From Solwaraspora sp. WMMA2065 (GTDB lineage Bacteria > Actinomycetota > Actinomycetes > Mycobacteriales > Micromonosporaceae), in assembly GCF_030345075.1 (NCBI RefSeq), contig NZ_CP128361.1:2418001-2482000 (forward strand): a stretch of DNA of 64,000 bases. The letters run 5' to 3'. Positions 25,496 through 35,106 of the stretch are shown here, one piece after another; within the stretch, counting starts at the first letter, position 1; each line of letters begins with the position of its first letter. A program made the position numbers and the translations under genes. Under the pieces are notes generated by a model. The model worked only from the letters and a program-made list of their open reading frames with translations, was not told the origin of the DNA and searched no databases.

Positions 25496-27948
25496 TGACC
25501 AACACCAAGTCAGCGGCGGGCAACGCCGAATTGCGCAACGGCCAGCCGTTCACCGTCGACGTGGAGTTCCTCAGCGACTGGGGCTGCGGCACCGGCACCG
25601 GCCGGCACGGCGCGGTGGACCGCGAGGTGCAGCGCGACGCCGACGGCCTGCCGATGCTACGCGGTAAGGCACTCGCGGCGGTCCTGCGTGACGCGGCGGA
25701 GACCGTCGCCACCGGTTTGGACGAAGGCGTCACCGGCACCTGGCGCACCTGGGTGGAGGCGGTCTTCGGCAGCCAGCCCGGCGCGTCGTCCCTGCAACGA
25801 CTCGGCCCCGCCGCAGCTGGCGAGCCGCGACCGCAGCCACGCTCGATGCCGGTTCCGGCAGCGCTGCAGGCCCGGCCGCTTCGCCTGCACGCCGACGTAC
25901 GGGAGGCGGTCGCCGCGTTCGAAGACCGTGACCGCCGACTGGCCCGGGAGGCGGCCGTATTGCTGCGCCCCGGGGTGCAGATCGACCAGTATCGGCACAC
26001 CGCAGCCGACGACATGTTCCGCATCGAGGAACGGGCAGCGGTCGGGTTGACCGTGACCGCCGACTGGCATCTGGACTTTCCGGGGCTCGACGTCGGCGCC
26101 CCGGTGCCATGGGAGGCCGAACTGCTGCTGCTGGCCGCCGCCCGGCTGGTCGACGCCATCGGTGGCAAGCGTCGACGCGGCGCGGGACGGTGCCGGGTCA
26201 CCATCGCCGGCCACCGCGCCGGCACCCAGTTGGCCACGCTGCTGGGTCAGATCGACCGGGCGAGGACCCCGGCCGATGTGAGGCCGACAAATGCCGCGCC
26301 GACCACCGAGACTGCCGACGCGACGCTCGGCGCCATGACCGAAACCCTGCCGGAGCACCGCCACGATCTGCGGATCACCGCGCTCACTCCGTTGATGGTG
26401 GCCCGTGGCGTGCTCGGCAACCTGGTGTTGTCCGAACGATTCGTGCCCGGTACGTCGCTGCTGCCGATGGTGGCCAAGGCGCTCGGCGACCGCGCCACCG
26501 AGCTGATCACCAGCGGTCAGGTGGTGGTCACCAACGCCACCGTCGAGGTCGGCAACAAACGGTCGCTGCCGCTGCCCCGTTCCCTGCATCAGTTCAAGGA
26601 CGCCGACCCCGACCTGCCGGACGAACCACCGGTCCTGGTGAATCTGCTGAAGCCCCGTAGCGACGACGGCAAACGACTGCGGACCATGGTCGGCTTCTGC
26701 GTCCGCGACACCGTCGACGGCGGCATCCGCATCGCCGAGGTGGACCTGGTGACGCAGGCGCACGCCGTCATCGACGACGCATCGCAGCGGCCGACCGAGG
26801 AGTCCGGTGGCCTGTTCGTATACGAGGCGATCGCCGCCGGCACGGTGCTGCGCTGCGAGCTGTGGCTCCCCGCCGACGCTCAGCTCAAAACCGACCGGCT
26901 CAACGGCGAACACGCGATCGGGCGGTCCCGCAAGGACGACTACGGCCACATCAGGGTCGAGGTCATCGACCAGCCCGGTGAGCCGGTGTTGATTAGCCGC
27001 GACGAGAATCCGGCCGAGGGCGAGCTGGTCGTCTGGCTGCTGTCCGATTTGCTGCTGCGCGGCCCGGCCGGTGCGCCGGTGACCAGTCCGGACCTGCTGG
27101 GCACCGTGCTCGGCGAGGCGCTGGGCGTCGACCTGACACTGCCGCCGCTGGAGCCGGGACAACCACCGGCGGAGTTCGTCACCACCCGGCGGGTCGAGTC
27201 ATGGCAGCGCCGCTGGTCGATGCCGCGCCCGTCACTGGCCGGAATCGCCGCCGGCAGCGTCGTGCGGTTTCAGATGAGCGGGGTGCCCGGCGACGAAGCG
27301 CTGCGCCGGGTCGAGGCCGCCGGGCTCGGGGAGCGGACCGCCGAAGGCTACGGCCGGCTGGCGTTGCAGCCCTGGCTGCTCGGCCAGGAGACGGTTCGGC
27401 TACCCAAGCCCAACAAGAACATGGGTGGCAGCAGGGGCGATGAGGGCACGGCTCGACGGTGGCTTCCGGATAACGTACCGGAGTTGGCGGTCGAACTGCT
27501 GCGGCGTGGCTGGCGGCGGGAACTGCACCGTACGGCAGCGGTCCGGGCAGCCGACGACACCCTGCGCGACCTTCTCGTACCGGGCAACGCGACCGCGGCG
27601 CAGTTGGGGATCCTGCGCACGTTGGCCGACCGGCTCACCGCCGGTGACGGCCCGGCGCAGCTGCGGGGCTGGATCGCGGCGACCCGCCGCAATCCGCCGC
27701 GCATGCAGGTGTGGGGCGAGCAGCGGCTCGATCAGCTGGCGCTGCTGGCCAGCGGCAACGAGGAGCTGTGGACGCTCCTGGGTGTACGCCCGCCGGAACC
27801 CATCGCGGGCAAGCTGTACCAGCAGGCAGCCGGTTGGCTGCTCACCGAGGTGGCACGGGCCGAGGTCGAACGACGCCGCAACCCGGGGACAGACGACGAC
27901 CAGCAGGCCGGTCCAGAAGCCGACCGCAACGAGGAGGTGCCGGTATGA
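25495..27948 (+). CDS. Csx10-like double-RAMP protein
   Basis: 817 residues; ATG overlaps the cas10 stop (TGATG). The first RAMP half (about 1-260) has the Csm3-style block GRHGAVDREVQ and DGLPMLRGKALAAVLRDA, where the Asp of GAVD aligns with the target-cleaving Asp of Csm3. The second half starts near residue 285 (DLRITALTPLMVARGVLGN, then FVPGTSLLPMVAKAL), which resembles Csx10 of type III-D. The C-terminal third is helical. The fusion would supply two backbone/cap positions of the crRNA complex from one chain. Family placement is by motif reading, so moderate certainty on Csx10 itself. Confidence 0.75.
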   Translation: MTNTKSAAGNAELRNGQPFTVDVEFLSDWGCGTGTGRHGAVDREVQRDADGLPMLRGKALAAVLRDAAETVATGLDEGVTGTWRTWVEAVFGSQPGASSLQRLGPAAAGEPRPQPRSMPVPAALQARPLRLHADVREAVAAFEDRDRRLAREAAVLLRPGVQIDQYRHTAADDMFRIEERAAVGLTVTADWHLDFPGLDVGAPVPWEAELLLLAAARLVDAIGGKRRRGAGRCRVTIAGHRAGTQLATLLGQIDRARTPADVRPTNAAPTTETADATLGAMTETLPEHRHDLRITALTPLMVARGVLGNLVLSERFVPGTSLLPMVAKALGDRATELITSGQVVVTNATVEVGNKRSLPLPRSLHQFKDADPDLPDEPPVLVNLLKPRSDDGKRLRTMVGFCVRDTVDGGIRIAEVDLVTQAHAVIDDASQRPTEESGGLFVYEAIAAGTVLRCELWLPADAQLKTDRLNGEHAIGRSRKDDYGHIRVEVIDQPGEPVLISRDENPAEGELVVWLLSDLLLRGPAGAPVTSPDLLGTVLGEALGVDLTLPPLEPGQPPAEFVTTRRVESWQRRWSMPRPSLAGIAAGSVVRFQMSGVPGDEALRRVEAAGLGERTAEGYGRLALQPWLLGQETVRLPKPNKNMGGSRGDEGTARRWLPDNVPELAVELLRRGWRRELHRTAAVRAADDTLRDLLVPGNATAAQLGILRTLADRLTAGDGPAQLRGWIAATRRNPPRMQVWGEQRLDQLALLASGNEELWTLLGVRPPEPIAGKLYQQAAGWLLTEVARAEVERRRNPGTDDDQQAGPEADRNEEVPV

Positions 27949-29675
27949 GCCGCCAGGTGGCAATCAGGTGGGAGCTGACCGGCGTCCTCGTCGCCAAGGC
28001 GGCGGTGCACATCGGTGGTCTCGACGCCGGGCCGGCACAGCTGGTCCAGGCCCGCGACGGTGCCGGCCGGCCGCTGCTGCCCGGCACCGCGCTGGCCGGG
28101 GTGATCCGCTCCGCGCTGCGCGGTGCAGGGAGCCCCGACAGCGCCCTGTGGGGCCTGCCGTCCGATTCGGACGGCGACGGCGGGCAGGCTTCCTGGGTAC
28201 GGGTCGACGACGCCCCCGCTCTCGACGGCCCGCACGTCGAGGTACGCGACCACGTGTCGATTGACCGGTTCCACGGTGCGGCGGCCAAGGGGCACCTGTT
28301 CAGCCGGGAGGTGCTGGCCGCCGGCACCCGATTCGACTTCCGCATGGTGGTCGACGCCCCCGCAGACGGCGACGCGGCGGCGCAGGCCCTGGTCGAAGCG
28401 GTCGCGGCTCAGCTACGCGGCCCCGGCATCAGCGTCGGCGCGGCCACCACCCGTGGGCTCGGCCTGGTCCGGCTGACGGACGCCGTACGGCGTAAGTCGG
28501 ATCTGGCCACCCAGGCCGGCATGCTCGCCGCGCTACGCACCGGTGGGGAGCCGGTGGGCCTGCCCCCTGCGGACCCGGATCAAGTGCCGGCCGGTGTGCT
28601 GCGGATCGTCGTGCCGTGGCGACCGCACGGTCCGCTGGCGGTGCAGGTCAGCTCGGACGGGGACGTGGTCAGCGCGTTTCCGTTGACCGGCCGCGACGGG
28701 GCCGACATCCATCTGGAACTGCCCGGCAGCTCGATCAAAGGTGTGCTGCGCAGTCACGCCGAGCGGATCACCCGTACGGTGACCGGCAAGTCCGCGCCCG
28801 AGGACTTCCTGGACCAGATGCGCGCCGACGGGCTCGGCTCGGTGGCGGCACTGTTCGGCACCGCCGCCGCCCGCGACAGCAGCGACCGGGATCAACCGAC
28901 TGGACGGCGCGGCGCGTTGCAGGTGACCACCTGCACCAGCAGGGCCACCTTGCCGGCGGCCCAGTGGGACGCGGTGCGCATGCTGCAGCAACGCCTCGGT
29001 GACAGTGCGGGTGGTGGTGTCGAGATCGGCAAGAAGCCCGACAACAGACGATCGAGACAAAGAAAGAAGAATCAACCGCAGGCGGCTGGCAACACCGCGA
29101 ACACGGCCAGCAAGGATGGCACCCAGCAGGAAGCAGACGTGCACCGGGTCGCGTTGGGCCGCCTGCAGCTCGCCGTCGACGAGCTGAACCGTGGCGTCAA
29201 GGGCATCAAGTTCATGATCGCGCACCACGTGGCGGTGGACCGGTGGACCGGCGGTGCTGCGGACGCGTTGCTGTTCGCCACCCTGGAGCCGCACACCACC
29301 GACGACAAGGCATGGCACCCGATCACCCTCGATCTGCGGGTCAACGAACTCGGGCCGGCCCCGTCGAAGCCGGACCCCGAATCCGACAAGGACGGGCAGT
29401 GCGCCCCGCCGCCGGAACAGCTTGCCGCGCTGGCGTTGCTGCTGCTGGTTCTGCGGGACCTGCGCGACGGCTGGCTGGGCTTCGGCCACGGCACCGCCCG
29501 TGGTGCCGGTGGCGTGCGGGTCGACGCCGACAAGGTCCGCTTCACTGCCGGCTCGATGACCGGTTGGTTCAGCTGCCTCGACGGCCGGTCGCTGGCCCAG
29601 GTGCTGGCCGACCAGGAGCTGACGGCGTCGCTGACCACCGCCTGGCTGGCCACGACTGAAGGAGCACCGGCATGA
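27945..29675 (+). CDS. Tandem Csm3-like RAMP protein
   Basis: 576 residues, starting in a 4-bp ATGA overlap. Two Csm3/Cas7-like domains: the first has AAVHIGGLDAG, RPLLPGTALAGVIRSALRG and HVSIDRFHGAAAKGHLFSRE (Csm3-type thumb); the second has HLELPGSSIKGVLRSHAERI and GLGSVAALFGTA. Both are Cas7-fold backbone units binding crRNA; candidate cleavage Asp residues are in GGLD and in the corresponding loop of domain 2. A Lys/Arg/Asn-rich insertion sits near residues 360-395 (RRSRQRKKNQPQ). One chain thus gives two of the repeated backbone subunits. Confidence 0.85.
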   Translation: MSRQVAIRWELTGVLVAKAAVHIGGLDAGPAQLVQARDGAGRPLLPGTALAGVIRSALRGAGSPDSALWGLPSDSDGDGGQASWVRVDDAPALDGPHVEVRDHVSIDRFHGAAAKGHLFSREVLAAGTRFDFRMVVDAPADGDAAAQALVEAVAAQLRGPGISVGAATTRGLGLVRLTDAVRRKSDLATQAGMLAALRTGGEPVGLPPADPDQVPAGVLRIVVPWRPHGPLAVQVSSDGDVVSAFPLTGRDGADIHLELPGSSIKGVLRSHAERITRTVTGKSAPEDFLDQMRADGLGSVAALFGTAAARDSSDRDQPTGRRGALQVTTCTSRATLPAAQWDAVRMLQQRLGDSAGGGVEIGKKPDNRRSRQRKKNQPQAAGNTANTASKDGTQQEADVHRVALGRLQLAVDELNRGVKGIKFMIAHHVAVDRWTGGAADALLFATLEPHTTDDKAWHPITLDLRVNELGPAPSKPDPESDKDGQCAPPPEQLAALALLLLVLRDLRDGWLGFGHGTARGAGGVRVDADKVRFTAGSMTGWFSCLDGRSLAQVLADQELTASLTTAWLATTEGAPA

Positions 29676-30256
29676 GCAGGGTCATCCGTACCGTTCGTCC
29701 GGTCGACGCGGGCCCGGCGGGCACGGCGCTGGCTGCGTTCGCCGCGAGCACGTCGGGAGTGGGTTTCTGCTACCGGCCGGCGGATGTCCGCTGGTTCCGG
29801 TTCGCCTCCGACGGGGTGGCCAGGGGCGCTAACGGGTCGGCGCTCGACCTGACCGGTGTGTTCGAGCTCCGGGCGTTCACCGGCTCGGCTGAACTGCGTT
29901 GGCTGCATGACAGCGGCGGAACGGGCACCGCTCACTGGGTCGGCGAGTCCGACACCGGCCACAGCCGGCCAGGCGTGCCGTGGCGGCTGCAGCACAAGCC
30001 GTACGAGCGGCTGCTGTGGGGCGCCGTGGTCGGCGAACGCAACGACCACGGCTGGGTGACGCTGCACGACGGACGGATCGGCACGCTGCCGGTGCCGGTC
30101 GACGGGCCGGCACCGGAAGGCTCCCTGGTGTGGCTGCAGGCGGTCGAGTACGCCGAGAACGACAAGCACGGCAACGTGGCCGTCGTGGATGAACGTCTGG
30201 TCGGGCTGGTGGCCCGACCGTTTCCGACGCCGAAGGACAAGGGGGCCGCACGATGA
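29672..30256 (+). CDS. Csx19-like (TIGR03984-type) type III-D protein
   Basis: 194 residues, ATGA overlaps at both ends. The region GSAELRWLHD near residue 65 and PYERLLWGAVVGERNDHGWV near residue 115 match the conserved core of the small type III-D protein Csx19 (TIGR03984), whose biochemical role is not settled; it is probably a complex subunit. No nuclease motif is visible. Position between two RAMP genes supports the call. Confidence 0.78.
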   Translation: MSRVIRTVRPVDAGPAGTALAAFAASTSGVGFCYRPADVRWFRFASDGVARGANGSALDLTGVFELRAFTGSAELRWLHDSGGTGTAHWVGESDTGHSRPGVPWRLQHKPYERLLWGAVVGERNDHGWVTLHDGRIGTLPVPVDGPAPEGSLVWLQAVEYAENDKHGNVAVVDERLVGLVARPFPTPKDKGAAR

Positions 30257-32709
30257 CGATCGCACAGGTGCCGAGCGAGGCACCCGAGCCGTTGCCGATC
30301 GGCAACGGGTTCCTCAACCCGTACGCCTTCGTGTCGATCCCGGACCGGGCAGAGCTGCCGGAGTCGCTGTCGGACTGCGGGGTGGACAGCAAGTTGGCGG
30401 GCAAGCCGGTCGGCCACGACCGTTACCACGCCGACCGGTGGACGGGGACGATAGGCGTCACCGTCACCACCCGTACCCCGATGTTGATCCCCGACCATGG
30501 GCGACGTGCGGCCGCTAGCACGAACGCCGATGAGCCGCTGGAGGTGCGGGTGGACCACAAGGGCCGCCCGATGCTGGCCGGGTCGGCGGTAAAAGGCGCG
30601 CTGCGCTCGGCGTACGAGATGATCACGAACTCGCGGTTCGGGGTGTTCCAACAGGACAGGCAGCTGGCTATCCGGTCGACTGTTGACGAGAGCCTCGCCG
30701 ACCTGCGACCGGCGGTGGTGCTGGAGGTCGGCGACGACACCGCCACCCTGCAGGTGGTCGAGTCCCTCACGCCGGACCATCTGCAGGGCAAGAAACTGGA
30801 GCGGCCGGTGCAGACGGCGGTGTGGTCGAAGATGACGCTGCGATGCGGGTGCACCGGCGGCTGCAGTGGCAAGATCGGGCACGGCACGGACGGCGGCGAG
30901 GATCCGCCGCGCAGCCCCGAGTTGGAGGCGTGGATCTACTTCGCCGCGCTGGGCAAGTTTCCGCTGTGGCGGGTCGCCGCCCTTGCTGAGCCGGGCAAGC
31001 TGTGCGACAAGTCAACGGCGCGACAACGGCGGAGCGAGGACATCGAGCGTGAGAAGAAGCGCACCCGCGGGCTGACGATCGATGCGCAACATGACCTGGT
31101 CAAGGTTCGGGGACGGCTGCACCGTACCGGCAGCACCTTCCCGGCCGGCGGTGAACGGAAACGGTACGAGCGTTTCGTGATCACCCAGGTGTTCGAAGGC
31201 CCCGCCGACGCGAAGCTGACCAAGGTCACCGTCGGCAAGCAGCTGCTCGACGGCTGGCAGGCCACGATCGACTCGTACCACCAGGCGCATCACCGGGAGA
31301 AGGACACGAGCACCCGCTACGGCCAGTACGTGTGGCAGCCGCAGCGGTGGAGGCAACTGCGCCCGCACGACACCCTCTACGTCAGGATCGAGGAGGTCGA
31401 CTCGGCGAAGGGCCGCACGATCCAGGCCAACCGGCTGTTCCCGGCGATGGTCGGTCGGGTGCCGTTTGCCGGCACGCCGGAGCAGAGCCTGCCGGAAGCA
31501 CACCGTCCGGCGAAGAATCATTCGGAGCTGTCGCCAGCCGACCGGGTATTCGGCTGGGTGGGGCAGGATGGCCGCCGAGGTGACGAAGGCCCCGCCTATC
31601 GGGGGCATCTGCGGGTGCTGCCGCCACACGAGTCACAGGCGCCGGACCCGAGCAGCGTGCACCGGATCGGTGGAGGGCTGCAGCTGGTCGCCCTCAACTC
31701 CCCCAAGCCGTCACAGTTCCGCTTCTACCTGGGTGACCGCGACGGCAAGCCGCTCAACGGAGTGGCGAAGGACGCCGACGAGGGCTACCCGGCCGAGCAG
31801 AGCAAGCCCGGTGAGCAGGACAAGCAGGCCGAGCGACGCTTGCGCGGGCGCAAGGTCTACCTGACCCACGCGGAGGTGCTCTACGGCCAGCACTCCCCCA
31901 CGTACTGGAATCCGCCGGCTGCCGACGGCACCGGCCCGCTGAAGCCGGACCTCGTGCACGTCAAAGCCGGCCCGCGCTACCGCGAGTACGCCCGGACGCC
32001 GGTCCGCGACGGTGACAAGGACAACGTGGACGTCGTCACGTCGGTGTCGCAGTGGGTGAAGCAGGGCACGAAGTTCCGGCTGACGCTGCAGGTCGACAAC
32101 CTCACCGACACCGAACTCGGCGCGCTGCTGTGGCTGCTGTGGCTACCCGAAGGTGCCTGCCTCAAGCTCGGGCTGGGCAAGCCGCTCGGGTTCGGCGCGG
32201 TGCGGGCCGAGGTGAACTGGGACGACACCAGGCTGTTCCATGGCGACCGGCTGCGGGACCGCTACCGACTGTTGTCGCGCTCGCCGGAGCCGGTCGACGT
32301 GTCGGCCGTCCGGCAGCTGATCGACGACTACGACGCACTACTGCGCGAACATCTCCCAACAGTACGGACGGAGTTCCTGAACGCCGCCTACGGTTTCCTC
32401 AACGCCCCGGTGCACTACCCCCGGGCGGCGGACACCGACAAGGAGCACACGCCGCCGCAGCCGGGCCAGCCGTCGACGCCACGCAACACCACCTACGACT
32501 GGTGGGTGACCAACGACGCCATCGGCGAGAAGGACAACCGGCCGAAGGACCGACGGCTGGCGTTGGGTGAGCTGTCCAATCCGGCGAACCTCGTCCTGCC
32601 GTACCACCCGATGAAGAAGGAACGCAACGCTGGCGGCAAGGGTGGCGGTAACGGGGGCAACGGCAAGAACGGCGGTGGCGGTGGAAAGAACGGCGGTGGA
32701 AAGAAGTAA
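30253..32709 (+). CDS. TIGR03986-type CRISPR RAMP protein
   Basis: 818 residues; last gene of the effector operon. It opens with PIGNGFLNPYAFVSIPDRAE, the hallmark start of the TIGR03986 RAMP family that travels with Csx19. The RAMP glycine loop is GRPMLAGSAVKGALRSAYE near residue 105. A Cys cluster CGCTGGC (about residue 200) could bind zinc. The C-terminal RAMP-like part includes KLGLGKPLGFGAVRAEV. The last 25 residues are a Gly/Asn/Lys repeat, probably a flexible basic RNA-binding tail. A 9-bp hairpin follows. Confidence 0.88.
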   Translation: MTIAQVPSEAPEPLPIGNGFLNPYAFVSIPDRAELPESLSDCGVDSKLAGKPVGHDRYHADRWTGTIGVTVTTRTPMLIPDHGRRAAASTNADEPLEVRVDHKGRPMLAGSAVKGALRSAYEMITNSRFGVFQQDRQLAIRSTVDESLADLRPAVVLEVGDDTATLQVVESLTPDHLQGKKLERPVQTAVWSKMTLRCGCTGGCSGKIGHGTDGGEDPPRSPELEAWIYFAALGKFPLWRVAALAEPGKLCDKSTARQRRSEDIEREKKRTRGLTIDAQHDLVKVRGRLHRTGSTFPAGGERKRYERFVITQVFEGPADAKLTKVTVGKQLLDGWQATIDSYHQAHHREKDTSTRYGQYVWQPQRWRQLRPHDTLYVRIEEVDSAKGRTIQANRLFPAMVGRVPFAGTPEQSLPEAHRPAKNHSELSPADRVFGWVGQDGRRGDEGPAYRGHLRVLPPHESQAPDPSSVHRIGGGLQLVALNSPKPSQFRFYLGDRDGKPLNGVAKDADEGYPAEQSKPGEQDKQAERRLRGRKVYLTHAEVLYGQHSPTYWNPPAADGTGPLKPDLVHVKAGPRYREYARTPVRDGDKDNVDVVTSVSQWVKQGTKFRLTLQVDNLTDTELGALLWLLWLPEGACLKLGLGKPLGFGAVRAEVNWDDTRLFHGDRLRDRYRLLSRSPEPVDVSAVRQLIDDYDALLREHLPTVRTEFLNAAYGFLNAPVHYPRAADTDKEHTPPQPGQPSTPRNTTYDWWVTNDAIGEKDNRPKDRRLALGELSNPANLVLPYHPMKKERNAGGKGGGNGGNGKNGGGGGKNGGGKK

Positions 32710-32733
32710 CTCGGCGCGGTGGTGAGCCGGCTA

Positions 32734-32763
32734 GGCTCCGGTGGAGGTCCCGCTACCGGAGCC
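32734..32763. terminator. Bidirectional hairpin between convergent cas operon and CARF genes
   Basis: GGCTCCGGT (32734-32742) and ACCGGAGCC (32755-32763) flank a 12-nt loop, midway between the stop at 32709 (plus) and the stop at 32787 (minus). Confidence 0.65.
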
Positions 32764-32786
32764 CGGCAGCCGGCCCGGCTGACGTG

Positions 32787-35099
32787 TCAGGTGTCGCGCA
32801 GTCGGCGTACGTCGTCGCGTAGCTCGGCGAGCACGTCGGCCAGCCGGGGCCCGCTGCCGAGTCGGTCGCCGAACGCGGCACGGGCGGCGTTGGCCATTGC
32901 GGTGAGCAGCCCGCTGACGGTGTGCTGCGCTCCCCCGGTGTGCTCCAGGATCAGGTCGCCGAGGGCACGGGCGTCGAACGGCCCGTGCCCATGGGTGACC
33001 GGCAACTGGTTGCGGGTGGCGAACATCCAAGTCAGCTCGTTGCGGATCTTCGTCTTGGTCTGTGCGTGGTTGTCCGCTGAGCGTTCGGCGCAGGCGCATG
33101 CGCCGATGATCGCCCGCATCCCGGTTGCCGGGTCCTTGTCGATGCCGGGCAGCGCGGCCCACACCTCGATCCGTTCAGCGACCATCCGGACGGCGCGGTC
33201 CTCGGCGTCCACGATGGTCATCGGCCAGTCCTCCGGCTCGCCGGCGAGGCGCAACGCGTTTGACAGACACTGCGCTTGATCGCGCAGCTGTTTGCCAGTG
33301 GCGAGGGTGCCGAGTAGCCGGGCGGCGGTGTCGAGTTCGGCGACGTCCAGGGCGTGGCTGGCTGCGGCGAGGATGGCCCGGTCGGTGCCGAAGCGCAGCG
33401 GCAGCCGGTGGGTGCCGGCGTCGAGCACATTCTGGGTCTCGGTGACGAGCTGGCGCAGGAACAGCGGGATTCCCCGTACGGCGGCGATCTGCTGCCCGGC
33501 GGCGAGCAGGGTCAGCACATGCTCCTTCGGCCCGGTCGGGATCAGCACGATCGCCCCGGTGTCCGGGCCGACGTGCTGGCTCAGCAGCTCGACCGCGGCC
33601 TTCTCGGTGAACGCGGCCGGGTCGTCGGGGTCGAGCCCGACGGCAGCGACCGAAGCGGTGACGACGGTGTGTCCAGCGGCGCGCAGCTGCTCGCCGACCC
33701 GCTGCGCGTGGGTGAACGTCCCGGAGGCGGTGCCGAGGATGATCATTTTCACCGGTACCTCGACCGGACCGCCGAGGTAGGTCTGGACGTCTTTCTCGAT
33801 CCGCCGCCACCGGTTCTGTCGGACAGCATCGGCGATCTCCTTGATGACGTAGTCACCGCCTTTGCTGTCCGGCCAGCCGAGGATGGTGAGGTAGCAGACG
33901 GTGTCGCCGGGCACCAGGGGCAGCGGCCCGAGTCCGGACGGGGTGGGCAGGTCGGCCGCCGGGGCGGTGTCGTGTTCGGCGAGGTGCCGGCGCAGGGCGT
34001 CGAGCATCGCCGGCTGCGGCGGCGCGAGTTCGTGGGAGCTGTCCTTGCCCATCTCGTTGAGCTGCCGCACGATCGGCGAGAGGAGCCACTCGCCGCTGGC
34101 GGTGCGCTTCGCGTCGAGCACGGCGGAGTCCTGATGCTCCCGGTCGATCGTGCCTATCAGCTTGCCGAGGGTGGCGATCCGTCGCCCGTTGCGCTGCTGC
34201 GCCCAGTGGAGCAGGTCGAGCGTGCTGCCGTCGTTTTCCCGCAGCTCCTGGTAGCGGTGGACGATGTAGGCGCGGACGGTGAAGCCGCTGCTGCCGTCGC
34301 CGCGCATCAACGCGGCGGCCATCACGGCCCGCATCCGGTCGGCGTTCGGCACGACGTACGCCTGCCCGAAGTGATCAGCCTCAGCGTCCACGACCCGCCG
34401 CTGCTCAACCGTCAGGCTCAGCTGACCCGCATCGGCGAGAGCCCGCAGCAGATCGTGGTAACGCCAGCGACGCAGCAACGGCACCACCGGGTCGACCGGC
34501 AACCCGACCGTCGGGTCGTAGACGGCGTGCCGGGGCGCCACGGTCGGCCCGATCCGGATCAACGACCACGGCAACCCGGACGTGATCACCGCGTCGAGCG
34601 CGCCGAGGATGACCTGGGTGGAGCCGCTGCCCCACACCGTGTAGACCCGCCCCGCAGTGGAGTCGGCGCGGCTGCGCAGGAAGCGGGTGACACCGCACGC
34701 GATGTCGGGTTCGGTGACGCTCACGCCGTGGACGATGGTGACGGCGGTGACCGGTACGCCGTACAGGTCGGGTTGGCGGTTGAGGGCGTGCGCGACGACG
34801 TCGGCGATCGGCGCGACGACCGGGGTGCACAGGAGCACCAGGTGGATGGTGGTGGCGCTGGTATCGGCCGGTAGTGCGCTGAGTGCGGCGGCGAGCGGCG
34901 CGACCTGGCCGGTGGTCTGCTCGGGGGTGCGCAGCAGCAGGATCTGCCGGGTGTGGGGGTCGTCGTCGGGCCGCTGTTCGAGCCGGGCGAGGAGGTCACC
35001 GGCGTCGGCCTGCCCGGCCGACAGGCGGGCGCGGCCCGCCGGTGCGCCGAGGTCGGAGTTTCCGACGGCGTGGAGCAGGTAGGTGACGGGTCGGGTCAC
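32787..35099 (-). CDS. Putative double-CARF HEPN ribonuclease (Csm6/Csx1-like), copy A
   Basis: 770 residues, GTG start 7 bp after copy B. The N-terminal Rossmann-like domain starts TYLLHAVGNSDLGAP and ends with VYTVWGSGSTQVILGALDAV, in the place of the CARF ligand loop. A second one (about 415-580) starts VKMIILGTASGTFTHAQRVG and ends AIVLIPTGPKEHVLTLL. The C-terminal helical part carries RNQLPVTH (Arg696, His703), fitting the HEPN RNase motif RX4-6H. This would be a cyclic-oligoadenylate-activated RNase much larger than Csm6/Csx1 (about 400-500 aa). The motifs and paralogue are seen; CARF, HEPN and function are inferred, with no named family recognised. Confidence 0.65.
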   Translation of the reverse strand: MTRPVTYLLHAVGNSDLGAPAGRARLSAGQADAGDLLARLEQRPDDDPHTRQILLLRTPEQTTGQVAPLAAALSALPADTSATTIHLVLLCTPVVAPIADVVAHALNRQPDLYGVPVTAVTIVHGVSVTEPDIACGVTRFLRSRADSTAGRVYTVWGSGSTQVILGALDAVITSGLPWSLIRIGPTVAPRHAVYDPTVGLPVDPVVPLLRRWRYHDLLRALADAGQLSLTVEQRRVVDAEADHFGQAYVVPNADRMRAVMAAALMRGDGSSGFTVRAYIVHRYQELRENDGSTLDLLHWAQQRNGRRIATLGKLIGTIDREHQDSAVLDAKRTASGEWLLSPIVRQLNEMGKDSSHELAPPQPAMLDALRRHLAEHDTAPAADLPTPSGLGPLPLVPGDTVCYLTILGWPDSKGGDYVIKEIADAVRQNRWRRIEKDVQTYLGGPVEVPVKMIILGTASGTFTHAQRVGEQLRAAGHTVVTASVAAVGLDPDDPAAFTEKAAVELLSQHVGPDTGAIVLIPTGPKEHVLTLLAAGQQIAAVRGIPLFLRQLVTETQNVLDAGTHRLPLRFGTDRAILAAASHALDVAELDTAARLLGTLATGKQLRDQAQCLSNALRLAGEPEDWPMTIVDAEDRAVRMVAERIEVWAALPGIDKDPATGMRAIIGACACAERSADNHAQTKTKIRNELTWMFATRNQLPVTHGHGPFDARALGDLILEHTGGAQHTVSGLLTAMANAARAAFGDRLGSGPRLADVLAELRDDVRRLRDT

Positions 35100-35106
35100 G
35101 TTCGTC

